Assembly: GCF_012184385.1 (NCBI RefSeq)
Contig: NZ_VSRL01000016.1
Span: 1 to 64,000, forward strand
Reading direction: 5' to 3'
Origin: Lentzea indica
GTDB lineage: Bacteria > Actinomycetota > Actinomycetes > Mycobacteriales > Pseudonocardiaceae
Length of the DNA stretch: 64,000 nucleotides
The stretch's first letter is position 1. Every line of letters begins with the position of its first letter. Positions 56,380 to 64,000 of the stretch are shown here, one piece after another. Made by a program: the position numbers and the translations under genes. Under the pieces are notes generated by a model, which saw nothing but the letters and a program-made list of their open reading frames with translations, did not search any database and was not told the origin of the DNA.

Positions 56380-56670
56380 TCAGAATATGATGGACAGGAT
56401 GTCGCCCAGCGCGAACCAGATCGTCAGGATCACGCCGAGCAGCAGCAGTCCCACGACGATTACGGCGAGCAGCCGCTGGTGCCCGGTCGTCCGGTTCGCC
56501 GAGTCGGCGAAGTCCTGGACACCCTCCAGGTACCCCTCGACGGTGAAACCGGGGCGCTCGCGCTTCATCCGGTCGAGGTGCTCGGCGAACGCCTTCGTCT
56601 CGGGGTCGTGTGGGTCGAGGCCGATCAGCTCCTCCTGGAACTTCTCGCGCTCGTCCTTCGAATCGCCCAT
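56380..56670 (-). CDS. Small C-tail-anchored membrane protein
   Basis: 96 residues. A charged helical N-terminus (MGDSKDEREKFQEELIGLDPHDPETKAFAEHLDRM) precedes one C-terminal membrane segment (LLAVIVVGLLLLGVILTIWFAL). No family recognised. It lies alone between msrB and the asparaginase gene, on the same strand as both. Confidence 0.75.
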   Translation of the reverse strand: MGDSKDEREKFQEELIGLDPHDPETKAFAEHLDRMKRERPGFTVEGYLEGVQDFADSANRTTGHQRLLAVIVVGLLLLGVILTIWFALGDILSIIF

Positions 56671-56736
56671 AACCCCCAGCTTAGTGGCTGGGGGCAGGTA
56701 TTCAGGTGTGCCGGGCGTTCACGCGGGAACGGGTCG

Positions 56737-57690
56737 TCAACCGGCCAGCGCGAGCGAGGGCTTGACGGCGCCGACGGCCCGGCCGTGACCGAGAACCGGC
56801 ACCGTGGCGAGGTCCTCGACCTTGCTCACGTCGACCCCGAGCCGCTTGAGCACCGCGACCATGACGACGGCGCGGGCGCGTGAGGAACCGTCGGCGATCT
56901 TCAGGGCCACGCCTTCTCCGGTGGGCAGGCCGACGGCGTAGACGCCCTCGGCGCCGTCCTTGGCGATGACGCCGGGCAGGGCGTCCATCAGGACGGTGAC
57001 GTCGCGGCCGGTGCCGCCGACCCACTGCGGGTAGGCGTTCATGGCGGCGGCGACACGGTGTTCTAGCGTGCCTTCCTGCGCGGCGGCCAGGCGGCCGAAC
57101 GCCCTGGCCAGGCCCGTGAGGCTGATGGCGAAGATGGGGGCACCGCAGCCGTCGACGCCGACCTGCGCGACGGGCTCGCCGGCCACGTCCTCGATAGTGA
57201 GACGGGTGGCGACCTGCAGCGGGTGAGTGGGGTCCAGGTAGTCGGCGGTGGACCAGCCGTTGGCGACGCAGGTGGCGAGCATTGCGGCGTGCTTGCCCGA
57301 GCAGTTCATGTACTTCGGTGCGGCGGACAGGCCACGGGCGAGGTGCTGGGCGCGGGCGTCCTCACCGATCGGCAGGTCAGGGGTGCACTGCAGGGCGTCC
57401 TCGCTCAGACCGGCGGACGCCAGAATCCGGAGCGCGCCCGAGACGTGGAAGTCCTCGCCCGAGTGCGAGGCGCACGCGAGGGCGAGCAGCTCGCCGTCGA
57501 GGTCGAGACCGCTGCGGAGCATCGCGAGGGCCTGGAGCGGCTTGTTCGACGAGCGCGGGAACGCGATGTCGCCGGGCCGTCCGACCGACAGCGTGGGGGC
57601 GCCGGCCGGGTCGGTCGCGACGACGGTGCCGTGGTGCACCGACTCCAGGAAGTCGCCTCGCCAGACCTCTGCCACGACCTCGTGTCCCAT
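56737..57690 (-). CDS. Asparaginase family II (AnsA-like, thermolabile type)
   Basis: 317 residues of the Rhizobium-type asparaginase family: VAEVWRGDFLESVHHG, PRSSNKPLQALA with the nucleophile Ser, CASHSGEDFHV, MNCSGKHAAML with the conserved Ser-x-Lys and Cys, and VGVDGCGAPIFA. It hydrolyses asparagine to aspartate and ammonia. ATG 57690 follows GGGAGG. Divergent from a FadR-type regulator with a perfect palindrome between them. Confidence 0.9.
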   Translation of the reverse strand: MGHEVVAEVWRGDFLESVHHGTVVATDPAGAPTLSVGRPGDIAFPRSSNKPLQALAMLRSGLDLDGELLALACASHSGEDFHVSGALRILASAGLSEDALQCTPDLPIGEDARAQHLARGLSAAPKYMNCSGKHAAMLATCVANGWSTADYLDPTHPLQVATRLTIEDVAGEPVAQVGVDGCGAPIFAISLTGLARAFGRLAAAQEGTLEHRVAAAMNAYPQWVGGTGRDVTVLMDALPGVIAKDGAEGVYAVGLPTGEGVALKIADGSSRARAVVMVAVLKRLGVDVSKVEDLATVPVLGHGRAVGAVKPSLALAG

Positions 57691-57720
57691 GTCGCCTCCC
57701 GCACTCAGGTCCGAAACTGC

Positions 57721-57736
57721 CAACTGTCGACAGTTG
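57721..57736. promoter_or_regulatory. Palindromic operator between asparaginase and its regulator
   Basis: CAACTGTCGACAGTTG is a perfect 16-bp palindrome, 30 bp before the asparaginase ATG and 57 bp before the regulator GTG. FadR/VanR-type GntR proteins bind sites of this size, so it is the obvious target of the adjacent regulator. Confidence 0.8.
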
Positions 57737-57793
57737 ACACGTTCGCTAGTTTAGCGGGAGGACGGCCGGTGCCGTCCAGATCAGGAGACGAAG

Positions 57794-58447
57794 GTGACAC
57801 CTCCGACCCCGCTGCACCTCAGTCTGGCCGGACAGGCCGTGGACGTCTTGCGCGAACAGGTGCTCACTGGGGAAATCCCTCCAGGCTCACGGGTGAACGA
57901 GGTCGAGGTGGCGCAGAAGCTCGGCATCAGCCGCGGGCCGTTGCGCGAGGCGATCCGGCACCTGGCCTCCGAAGGGCTGCTGACGCTGGTGCCGCACCGG
58001 GGCGCGTTCGTGCCCGATGCCGACGCCGAGGACGTCAAAGCGCTGTTCGAGCTGCGTACCGCCCTCGAATGCGCGGCCGCGGAACTGGCGGCGTCGCGGC
58101 GGACTGATGTCGACCTGGTCCGCCTGCACGAGGTGTGCGCGGAGAGCCGCAGCAACTACAAAGCCGGGCAGCCGTTCCCGTACCGGCTGGACCTCGCGTT
58201 CCACCAGACGCTGCTCGACGCGGCCCGCAGCCCGCACATCGCCGAGCAGGTGCGGCTCGTGCAGCAACGAGTGGTTCTCCTCCGCAGCGCGCTGGAGGAC
58301 GACCCGCCGCACCAGCACGCGTCGATGGACGACCACGACGAACTCGTCAAGGCGGTCGCGGACGGTGACGCGGCCAGGGCGTCGACCGTGATGCGCCGGC
58401 ACCTCTCTCGGGTGTGTGCGCAGATGATGGCGAGCTTGAACCACTAA
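57794..58447 (+). CDS. GntR-family (FadR/VanR-type) transcriptional regulator
   Basis: 217 residues. The N-terminal winged helix is AVDVLREQVLTGEIPPGSRVNEVEVAQKLGISRGPLREAIRHLASEGLL; the C-terminal FCD domain has ELRTALECAAAELA, DLAFHQTLLDAA and DDHDELVKAVADGDAARAST, with Asp/His residues that bind metal or carboxylates. GTG 57794 follows AGGAG. Probably senses a carboxylate or amino acid and controls the divergent asparaginase. Confidence 0.9.
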   Translation: MTPPTPLHLSLAGQAVDVLREQVLTGEIPPGSRVNEVEVAQKLGISRGPLREAIRHLASEGLLTLVPHRGAFVPDADAEDVKALFELRTALECAAAELAASRRTDVDLVRLHEVCAESRSNYKAGQPFPYRLDLAFHQTLLDAARSPHIAEQVRLVQQRVVLLRSALEDDPPHQHASMDDHDELVKAVADGDAARASTVMRRHLSRVCAQMMASLNH

Positions 58448-58457
58448 CTTCGGTGGC

Positions 58458-60730
58458 ATGACGTTCGGTGCCCGGCTCCTGCAGCACCGCAAGAACGCCG
58501 GGCTCAGCCAGGAGGAGCTCAGCGCCCGTTCCGGCGTCAGCGTCCGCGCCATCAGCGACATGGAACGCGGCCGCGCCCGTTCTCCTCAGCGCCGCACGAC
58601 CGAGGCCCTTCTCGACGCGCTGGATCTCGACGAAACCAGCCGCGACGAGCTGCGCCGGCTCGCCAGGGCGGGCCGTATCGCGGTGACTAGTCCGGTCTGG
58701 TCGCTGCCGCCGTACGTCGCGGACCTCGTCGGCAGGGACACGGAGCTCGACACGATCGCGTCCATGCACGGCGGGCTCGTGGTGGTCCACGGCGCTGCGG
58801 GAACCGGCAAGACCAGTCTCGCCGTGAGAGCAGCGCATCTGCTTGAGGGACGTTTCCCGGACGGCCAGCTGCTCGTCGAGCTGGAGGGCGCCACACCACC
58901 GCTCGAACGGTTGCTCAAGGACCTCGGCACTCCGGCAGAGCACGTGCCGGAGGACGCGAACGGGCAAACAAGGCTCTACCGGTCGTTGCTCGCGGGAAAG
59001 CGCCTGCTGCTCGTGCTCGACGGTGCGAGCACAGAGGAGGAGATCCGCACGCTCAGGGCAGATCCGGGCTGCCTCACGATCGTGACGTCCAGACGGAGGC
59101 TTGCCGGGTTGGCGGACGCCACGTGGATCCGGCTCGGAGGGCTCACCGAACCGGCCGCCGTCGAGCTGCTCGCGTCGATCATCGGGCCCGCGCGCGTCGA
59201 AGCCGATCCCGACACCGCGCGGAGCTCGTCACGCTGTGCGGGATGTCGCCGCTGGCGTTGCGGATCGCGGGCAACCGGCTCGCCAGCAGGCCGCGCTGGC
59301 CGCTGCGGCACCTGGTGGAGCAGATCGAGGAACGGCGCCTGGCCGCGCTCACGGCGGGCGACCTCGACGTGCGCGGCGCGTTCGAGGTGTCGATGGCGCA
59401 CCTGCCGGAGACTGCGAAGCTGATGTTCCGGCGGCTCGGGCTGCTCGTCGGCACCCGCGTCACCCCTGAGCTCGCCGCCGAGCTGACCGGCCTCTGCGTG
59501 ACAGAGGCGGAACGGGTGCTGGAGGACCTCGCCGACGTCAGCCTCATCGACGCGGACGGCGACGGCTACTCGATCCACGGCCTGGTCCGGACGTTCGCCA
59601 CCGGCCTGATCGACGCAACGGACGACGACGCGCACCGCAGGATGCTCGCCTGGCTGCTGGAATCCGCGGTGGCAGCGGGTGTCCTCTTCGGACAGACGGG
59701 CGACGCGCGGCGGGTGCGTCCACGCGGCAGGGCTTTCCCGGACGTGCCGGCGGCGAGGCGCTGGCTGGACGAGCACCGCGACCTGGTGCCCGAGATCGTC
59801 GAGCAGGCGCAGGCCAGAGGCATGCACGACGACGTGGCCCGAGCGGTGATCGCACTCTCGCACTACGCGGCCGTCGAACCGGGTCTGGTCTGGGAACGCG
59901 TCTACCGCGCAGCGCTCGCCCCGGCGCTCCCGCCGTGGCAGGAGATCGTGGTGCTCAGCCAGCTCGGCTGGGTGCTGTTCGACGTGGCCGGCCGGTCAGG
60001 ACCCGCGCTGGAGGTGCTGACCCGCGCGGCACGGCTCGCCGAGTCGTCGGGGGAGACCGGGCACCTCGGCTGGGTGTGGCTGATCGCGTCGGCCGCGCAC
60101 AGCGGACTCGGTGAGCACGAAGAAGCCGAACGCGTGTGCCTCAAGGCCATCGAGTCGATGCACGAGCCCATGGATGTGCTGATCGCACGGTCCGTGCTCG
60201 GCGTGCTGTGGCGGCGGATGAACCATCCGGAGGCCGCGGTCGTCGTGCACGAAGAAGTAGCGAACGAACAGCGCGCCCACGCGCACACCACCTACGAACT
60301 CTCGTCCCTCGGCCGCACGCTCGGATGGCTCGGCCTCGCACTGATAGACGCTCACAGGCCGGACGAGGCCGTCTCAGTGCTGACCGAGGCCGAGGACGTC
60401 TACGAACGCGCGCACATGACGTCGTGGCGTGCGCGAACGTTGGCGCACCGCGCTGAAGCCCATCGAGCCGCGGGCAGGATCGCCGAGTCCGATGAGGACC
60501 TGGCACGAGCGCTCGAAGGGTTCCGCCTGGCCCGCGACGGGGTCGGGGAGATCGAGACACTGCGGGCGCTCGCCGGCAACGCCAAGTCACGAGGTGACGA
60601 CAGCGCGTGTCAACGTCATCTGCGAGACTCGCTCGCAGCATGCGAACGGTGGGACACCGACGCGACGCGCGAGATCGCCGCCGAGGTGCGGCGGTGCTTG
60701 TCGGAGGGTGAGGGCTTGTCCAGAGGGTGA
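58458..60730 (+). CDS. XRE-NB-ARC-TPR STAND regulator 1, frameshifted
   Basis: 757 residues after correction. An XRE HTH (LLQHRKNAGLSQEELSARSGVSVRAISDMERGRARSP, residues 5-45) precedes an NB-ARC ATPase (Walker A VHGAAGTGKTSLAVRAA, Walker B LLLVLDGAS, TIVTSRRRLAGL, GMSPLALRIAGNRLA) and a TPR-like C-terminus. One G is missing near 59221 (CGCGGAG for CGCGGGAG); restoring it gives 758 codons. It belongs to the AfsR-like class of signal-responsive regulators. Followed directly by a paralogue. Confidence 0.82.
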
Positions 60731-60734
60731 GGGA

Positions 60735-63065
60735 ATGCGCGCGACCACCTTCAGCGAGTTCCTGCGCTTCTACCGGCGCCGGGCGGCACTCACCCAGGAG
60801 GACCTCGCCGCCCGCACAGGACTGGGTGTGCGGACGCTGAGCGACCTCGAACGCGGCCGGGTGCACAGCCCGCAGGCGCAGACCGTCGAGCTGCTGGTGA
60901 CCGGCCTCGGCCTCGGTGGCACCGAGGCCGCCGAGTTCGTCGCGCTCGCCAGGTCTTCCGAAGTGGCTCAGCCACGTCCGGAACGGACGGACTGCGCGCC
61001 ACCACCGGCAGAGTGCCTCATCGGCCGTGAATCGGAGCAGCAGCAGCTCGCCGAGTCCATCGGCCGCGCGGCCGCGTCGTCGGTGCTGGACGTCGTCGTC
61101 GTGCACGGACCTCCGGGCGTGGGCAAGACCTCTCTCGCAGTGGATGCCGCCCACCGGTTCGCCGGTCGGTTCACGGACGGCTGTCTCCATCTCGACCTGC
61201 GCGGCATGGACCCGGCCCCGCTGTCGGCGGAACGGGCGATCGCGCGGCTGCTGCGGGCGTTCGGCGTGCCCGACGCGCGGATGCCGTCCGATCCGGGTGA
61301 CCGCGTCCGCCTTTACCGGTCGATGCTGCGGGAACGGACCGTGCTGCTGGTGCTCGACAACGCCGCGAACGAGGCCCAGGTCCGTCCGCTGCTCGCCGCC
61401 AGTCCCGGTTCGCTCGTGCTGGTGACCAGCCGCAACGTGCTCGCCGGGCTGGACTGCCGGCACCGCCTCGACCGTCGGCCCGCTGCGCCACGACGGTGCC
61501 GTCGCGCTGCTCGCCGCGACCGCCGGTGCCGACCGGATCAAGGCCGACGTGGAGTCGGCGGACCTGGTGGCGACGTTGTGCGGCGGCGTCCCGCTGGCGC
61601 TCGCCATCGCGGGCCACCGGCTGACCGGCCCCACCACGTGGTCGTTGCGCCACCTCGCCGAACAGCTCTCCGACGAACGTGAACGCCTCGACGTGCTCGC
61701 GACCGGTGACGTCCAGGTCCGCACCGCGTTCGAGCTGTCCTACCGGCTGCTCGCCCCCGAGAGCGCGATGCTCTTCCGCAGGCTTGCGCTGATCCACGGC
61801 CCGGACACGTCCGTCGCGCTCGCCGCGGTCGCCGCAGACATGCCGCCGGACGACACGGAGACGTTGCTGGAGGAACTCGTCGACGCGAGCCTTCTCCGTC
61901 CGGACGTCCCCGGCCGGTACTCGTTCCACGACCTGATCCGCGACTACGCGCGCGAACGTTTGCACAGCGAGGAACCCGACCTCGAGAAGCACCGCCTGCG
62001 CACGCGCGATTGGCTGCTGTCCACTGCGATGCAAGCCGCGTCGGCGTTCCTCCCCGACGACAAGGGCGCGTCGGACCTGGCGAGCGCCGACCGCTGGCTG
62101 TCCGACGAGCTCGCGAACTGGCGCGGTGCGTTCCGGGAGGCCGTCGGCGACGGCGCGTACGAGCGGGTGCTGGCGCTGGCGCGGTCGATGCACTGGTACT
62201 CCGACCACCGCGCGACCGGTGACCTGTGGCTGGAGGTCTACACGGCAGGCGTGCGCGCCGCGGGGGAGCTGGGCGAGCTGGAGCAGCAGGCTCAGCAGCT
62301 CAACTTCGTGTGCTGGGTCTACGTCGCGCGGCACACGCACATCCCGCTGGCCATGCGGTGGCACCAGGAGGCATTGCGGGTCGCCGAGGAGTGCGGCTCG
62401 CTGGCGGAGACGGCCTGGGCGCACTACTACCGGTCGGCCATCGAGACCCGGCTCGGCGACCACGCGGCGGGCGTGACCCACGCCAGGCGTGCCACCGACC
62501 TGTTCCGCGAGGCCGGCCAGCCGATGAACGTGGTGCTCGCGCTGTCGTACACCGGTGTTCTGCTGCAACGGCTGGGCCGCTTCGCCGACGCGGTCGAGAC
62601 GCATCGGGCGTGCGTCGCGGAGGAACGCGCGTTGCGTGGGATTCAACGTGGCGTGGCGCTAGAGAACGCCGCCCAACTGCTGCTGCGCCTGTCGGACGCT
62701 CTGGTCGCGGCGGAGGAGCACGAGGAGGCGCTCAGCGTGATCGCCGAGGCCGAGGAGCTGGTCGGGCAGGGAGCCGCGAACCTGCTGTCGATGGCGCGGC
62801 ACACCCGCAGCCGGACGCTGCTCGCGGCCGGCTCGCCGAGGCGCGCGAACAGCTGACCGGGGCCGTGGAGTCGCTCTCCGACCCGGAGGTCAAGGTGTCC
62901 GTGTTGATGGAGCTCGCGGGCCTCTGCGATCGCATGAACGACCACGACGCGGCGATCCGTCACCGGGTACGCGCTCTGGCCGAGAGCGAGCGCTACGAGT
63001 CACCTGGCATGACCAGGTTGCAGCACGAGGTGGCGGAAGCACTCGGGATCAGCCTGCCTGCGTGA
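60735..63065 (+). CDS. XRE-NB-ARC-TPR STAND regulator 2, two compensating frameshifts
   Basis: About 776 residues. An XRE HTH (YRRRAALTQEDLAARTGLGVRTLSDLERGRVHSP), NB-ARC (VHGPPGVGKTSLAVDAA, LLVLDNAANEAQVRPLL, LVTSRNVLAGL, GVPLALAIAGHRL) and TPR-like repeats are clear. An extra base near 61450-61475 and a missing base near 62828 shift the middle section out of frame; they cancel, so total length stays an exact codon number. It starts four bases after its paralogue stops; the two share domain order and likely arose by duplication. Confidence 0.8.
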
Positions 63066-63086
63066 AGACGGCCCAGCTTGAACGAC

Positions 63087-63470
63087 TCAGCGCAGGACGA
63101 TGCTGAGGAACGCGTCGGCGTCGAAGCGTTCGGAACCGGGCGGCACGAGCCGGTAGGTGGCGTCGAGGAACTTCCGCAGCGTCCCCGTCGGCACCCGGAA
63201 CACGGTCACCTGCCGGTCGGAGATCAGCTCCAGCACCAGCACCCGGCCGGCGTGCGGTCGCAGCCGCACGTCGCCGTCGCCCGCCGGCATGGTTATGCCC
63301 TCGGCGAGCAGGTCCCTGCCCATGATCCAGGTGGCCACCGCGCCGCCGGCGTGGAAGTTCATCGTCACCGCGAACGGGTCGTCCGCCTGGTAGAGCAGTT
63401 GCGTCTCCACCGGGGCGGTGGCGCCGTCTGGGCGGACGAAGTCGAAGACGGTGCGTGACGCGACCCGCAT
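63087..63470 (-). CDS. SsgA-like sporulation and cell-division protein
   Basis: 127 residues with the SsgA-like pattern RTVFDFVRPDGATAPVETQLLYQADDPFAVTMNFHAGG, WIMGRDLLAEGITMPAGDGDVRLRPH and FLDATYRLVPPGSE. These proteins guide septum formation in sporulating actinomycetes. ATG 63470 follows GGGAG. Convergent with STAND regulator 2. Which paralogue it corresponds to cannot be told. Confidence 0.88.
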   Translation of the reverse strand: MRVASRTVFDFVRPDGATAPVETQLLYQADDPFAVTMNFHAGGAVATWIMGRDLLAEGITMPAGDGDVRLRPHAGRVLVLELISDRQVTVFRVPTGTLRKFLDATYRLVPPGSERFDADAFLSIVLR

Positions 63471-63658
63471 CGGGACTCCCTGAAGTGTTCGCCTATGTTC
63501 AGCAGTTCTCACGCAGGGAACGCCGAATCGGTTCAAAGTCGCGTATTGCCATTACCAATTGATTCGTCGAGCAGTTTTGTGCGAACGGGCAGACCTGCGG
63601 AACTTCTGCCGGTGCTTCTGCATGGTCCTTCCCGCCCGCTGACGATTTGCTGGTCGGC

Positions 63659-64000
63659 ATGGTTGCCCCACTTCGCCCAGGCCTCGTCGGCACCGTCGTG
63701 CGCGAGGCAGGTGGCCTGCTCGTGGGCCGTGACCGGGAGATCGCCGTCTTGACAGACGCGCTCGGTGGTGGTGCGCGGTCGTGCGTCGTGCACGGTGCGA
63801 CGGGGATGGGCAAGAGCGCCCTGCTGTCCGTCGCGTCGTCGATCGCGGTGCGCAGCGGGTTGCGGCCGGCGCGCGGTCTTCGGGCGTTGTCCGGCGTCGA
63901 CCGCCACACGGTGCTCGTGGTGGACGACGCCGAGCAGCTCTCCGCCGAGGAGACCGAGCGGCTGTCGCGGTTCCGGGGCGCTGTGGTGGTCGGGCGGAGA
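63659..64000 (+). CDS. N-terminus of a STAND/LuxR-type regulator, cut by the window end
   Basis: Open to the last base. From the ATG at 63659 it reads GLLVGRDREIAVLTDALGGGARSCVVHGATGMGKSALLSVASS (a Walker A ATPase start) and HTVLVVDDAEQLSAEE (Walker B). This is the N-terminal layout of large LuxR-family (MalT/LAL-like) ATPase regulators. The rest lies outside. Divergent from the ssgA-like gene across about 190 bp of relatively AT-rich DNA. Confidence 0.75.
   Translation, partial: MVAPLRPGLVGTVVREAGGLLVGRDREIAVLTDALGGGARSCVVHGATGMGKSALLSVASSIAVRSGLRPARGLRALSGVDRHTVLVVDDAEQLSAEETERLSRFRGAVVVGRR

Overview
This window comes from a high-GC, GTG/TTG-start-using actinomycete. The gene set fits a Pseudonocardiaceae-type organism (Lentzea, Saccharothrix or Amycolatopsis relatives): a KstR-controlled steroid regulon, an SsgA-like sporulation protein, large STAND regulators, and the HemE-HemY-HemQ coproporphyrin-type heme set. 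The family assignment is inference; no rRNA or tRNA gene is present to confirm it.

Layout. 0-1.3 kb: an EndoU-type nuclease toxin tip with an overlapping immunity gene, then a 151-bp imperfect palindrome (1323-1473). 1.5-2.8 kb: a MerR regulator divergent from a frameshifted methyltransferase. 2.8-15.2 kb: steroid ring degradation. A leftward eight-gene unit (kstD-like, hsaE, hsaG, hsaF, hsaA, hsaD, hsaC, hsaB) and a rightward five-gene unit (kstD, kshA, a small Cys protein, kshB, an Hsd4B-like hydratase) diverge from one region carrying a perfect KstR box. 15.4-19.5 kb: a GntR regulator with purC, opposite a PIMT-like methyltransferase and several very small genes. 19.5-26.6 kb: the last side-chain cycle of steroid degradation (chsE3, chsE1, chsE2, chsH2, chsH1, ltp2), divergent from kstR, with two KstR boxes between them. 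Together the two blocks take a C-22 steroid acyl-CoA to androstenedione-type products (ChsE1/E2, ChsH1/H2, Ltp2), open the rings (KstD, KshAB, HsaAB, HsaC, HsaD) and finish the A/B-ring fragment (HsaE, F, G).

26.6-30.2 kb: a DUF4062 relic, an MmpS-like protein, and a two-gene unit joining a TIR-GUN4 protein to a membrane-anchored SPFH protein. 30.3-35.8 kb: a LuxR/TPR regulator divergent from a periplasmic aldehyde-oxidase-type molybdoenzyme (PaoABC-like). 35.8-41.2 kb: a sugar ABC importer with GH20 and GH16/CBM enzymes, whose binding-protein gene is a truncated chimera with a GNAT gene. 41.3-48.6 kb: RNase D, a response regulator with an in-frame stop, dipeptidase, DUF3000, hemE, hemY, hemQ. 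48.6-56.7 kb: a subtilase, then an operon of three TIGR04222-type membrane proteins with Cys/Ser/Gly-rich tails, a DUF692/MNIO enzyme and a small partner, then msrB. 56.7-64 kb: an asparaginase with its FadR-type regulator, two tandem XRE-STAND regulators, an SsgA-like protein and the start of a third STAND protein.

The strongest candidates for an undescribed system are the TIGR04222/MNIO operon, where one tail reads N-C-S7-C-S6-C-S6-C-S7-C-S6, and the TIR-GUN4/SPFH pair. A caution for the whole window: at least nine single-base frameshifts interrupt otherwise well-conserved genes, nearly all in short G or C runs. Assembly error is therefore a serious alternative to true gene decay.
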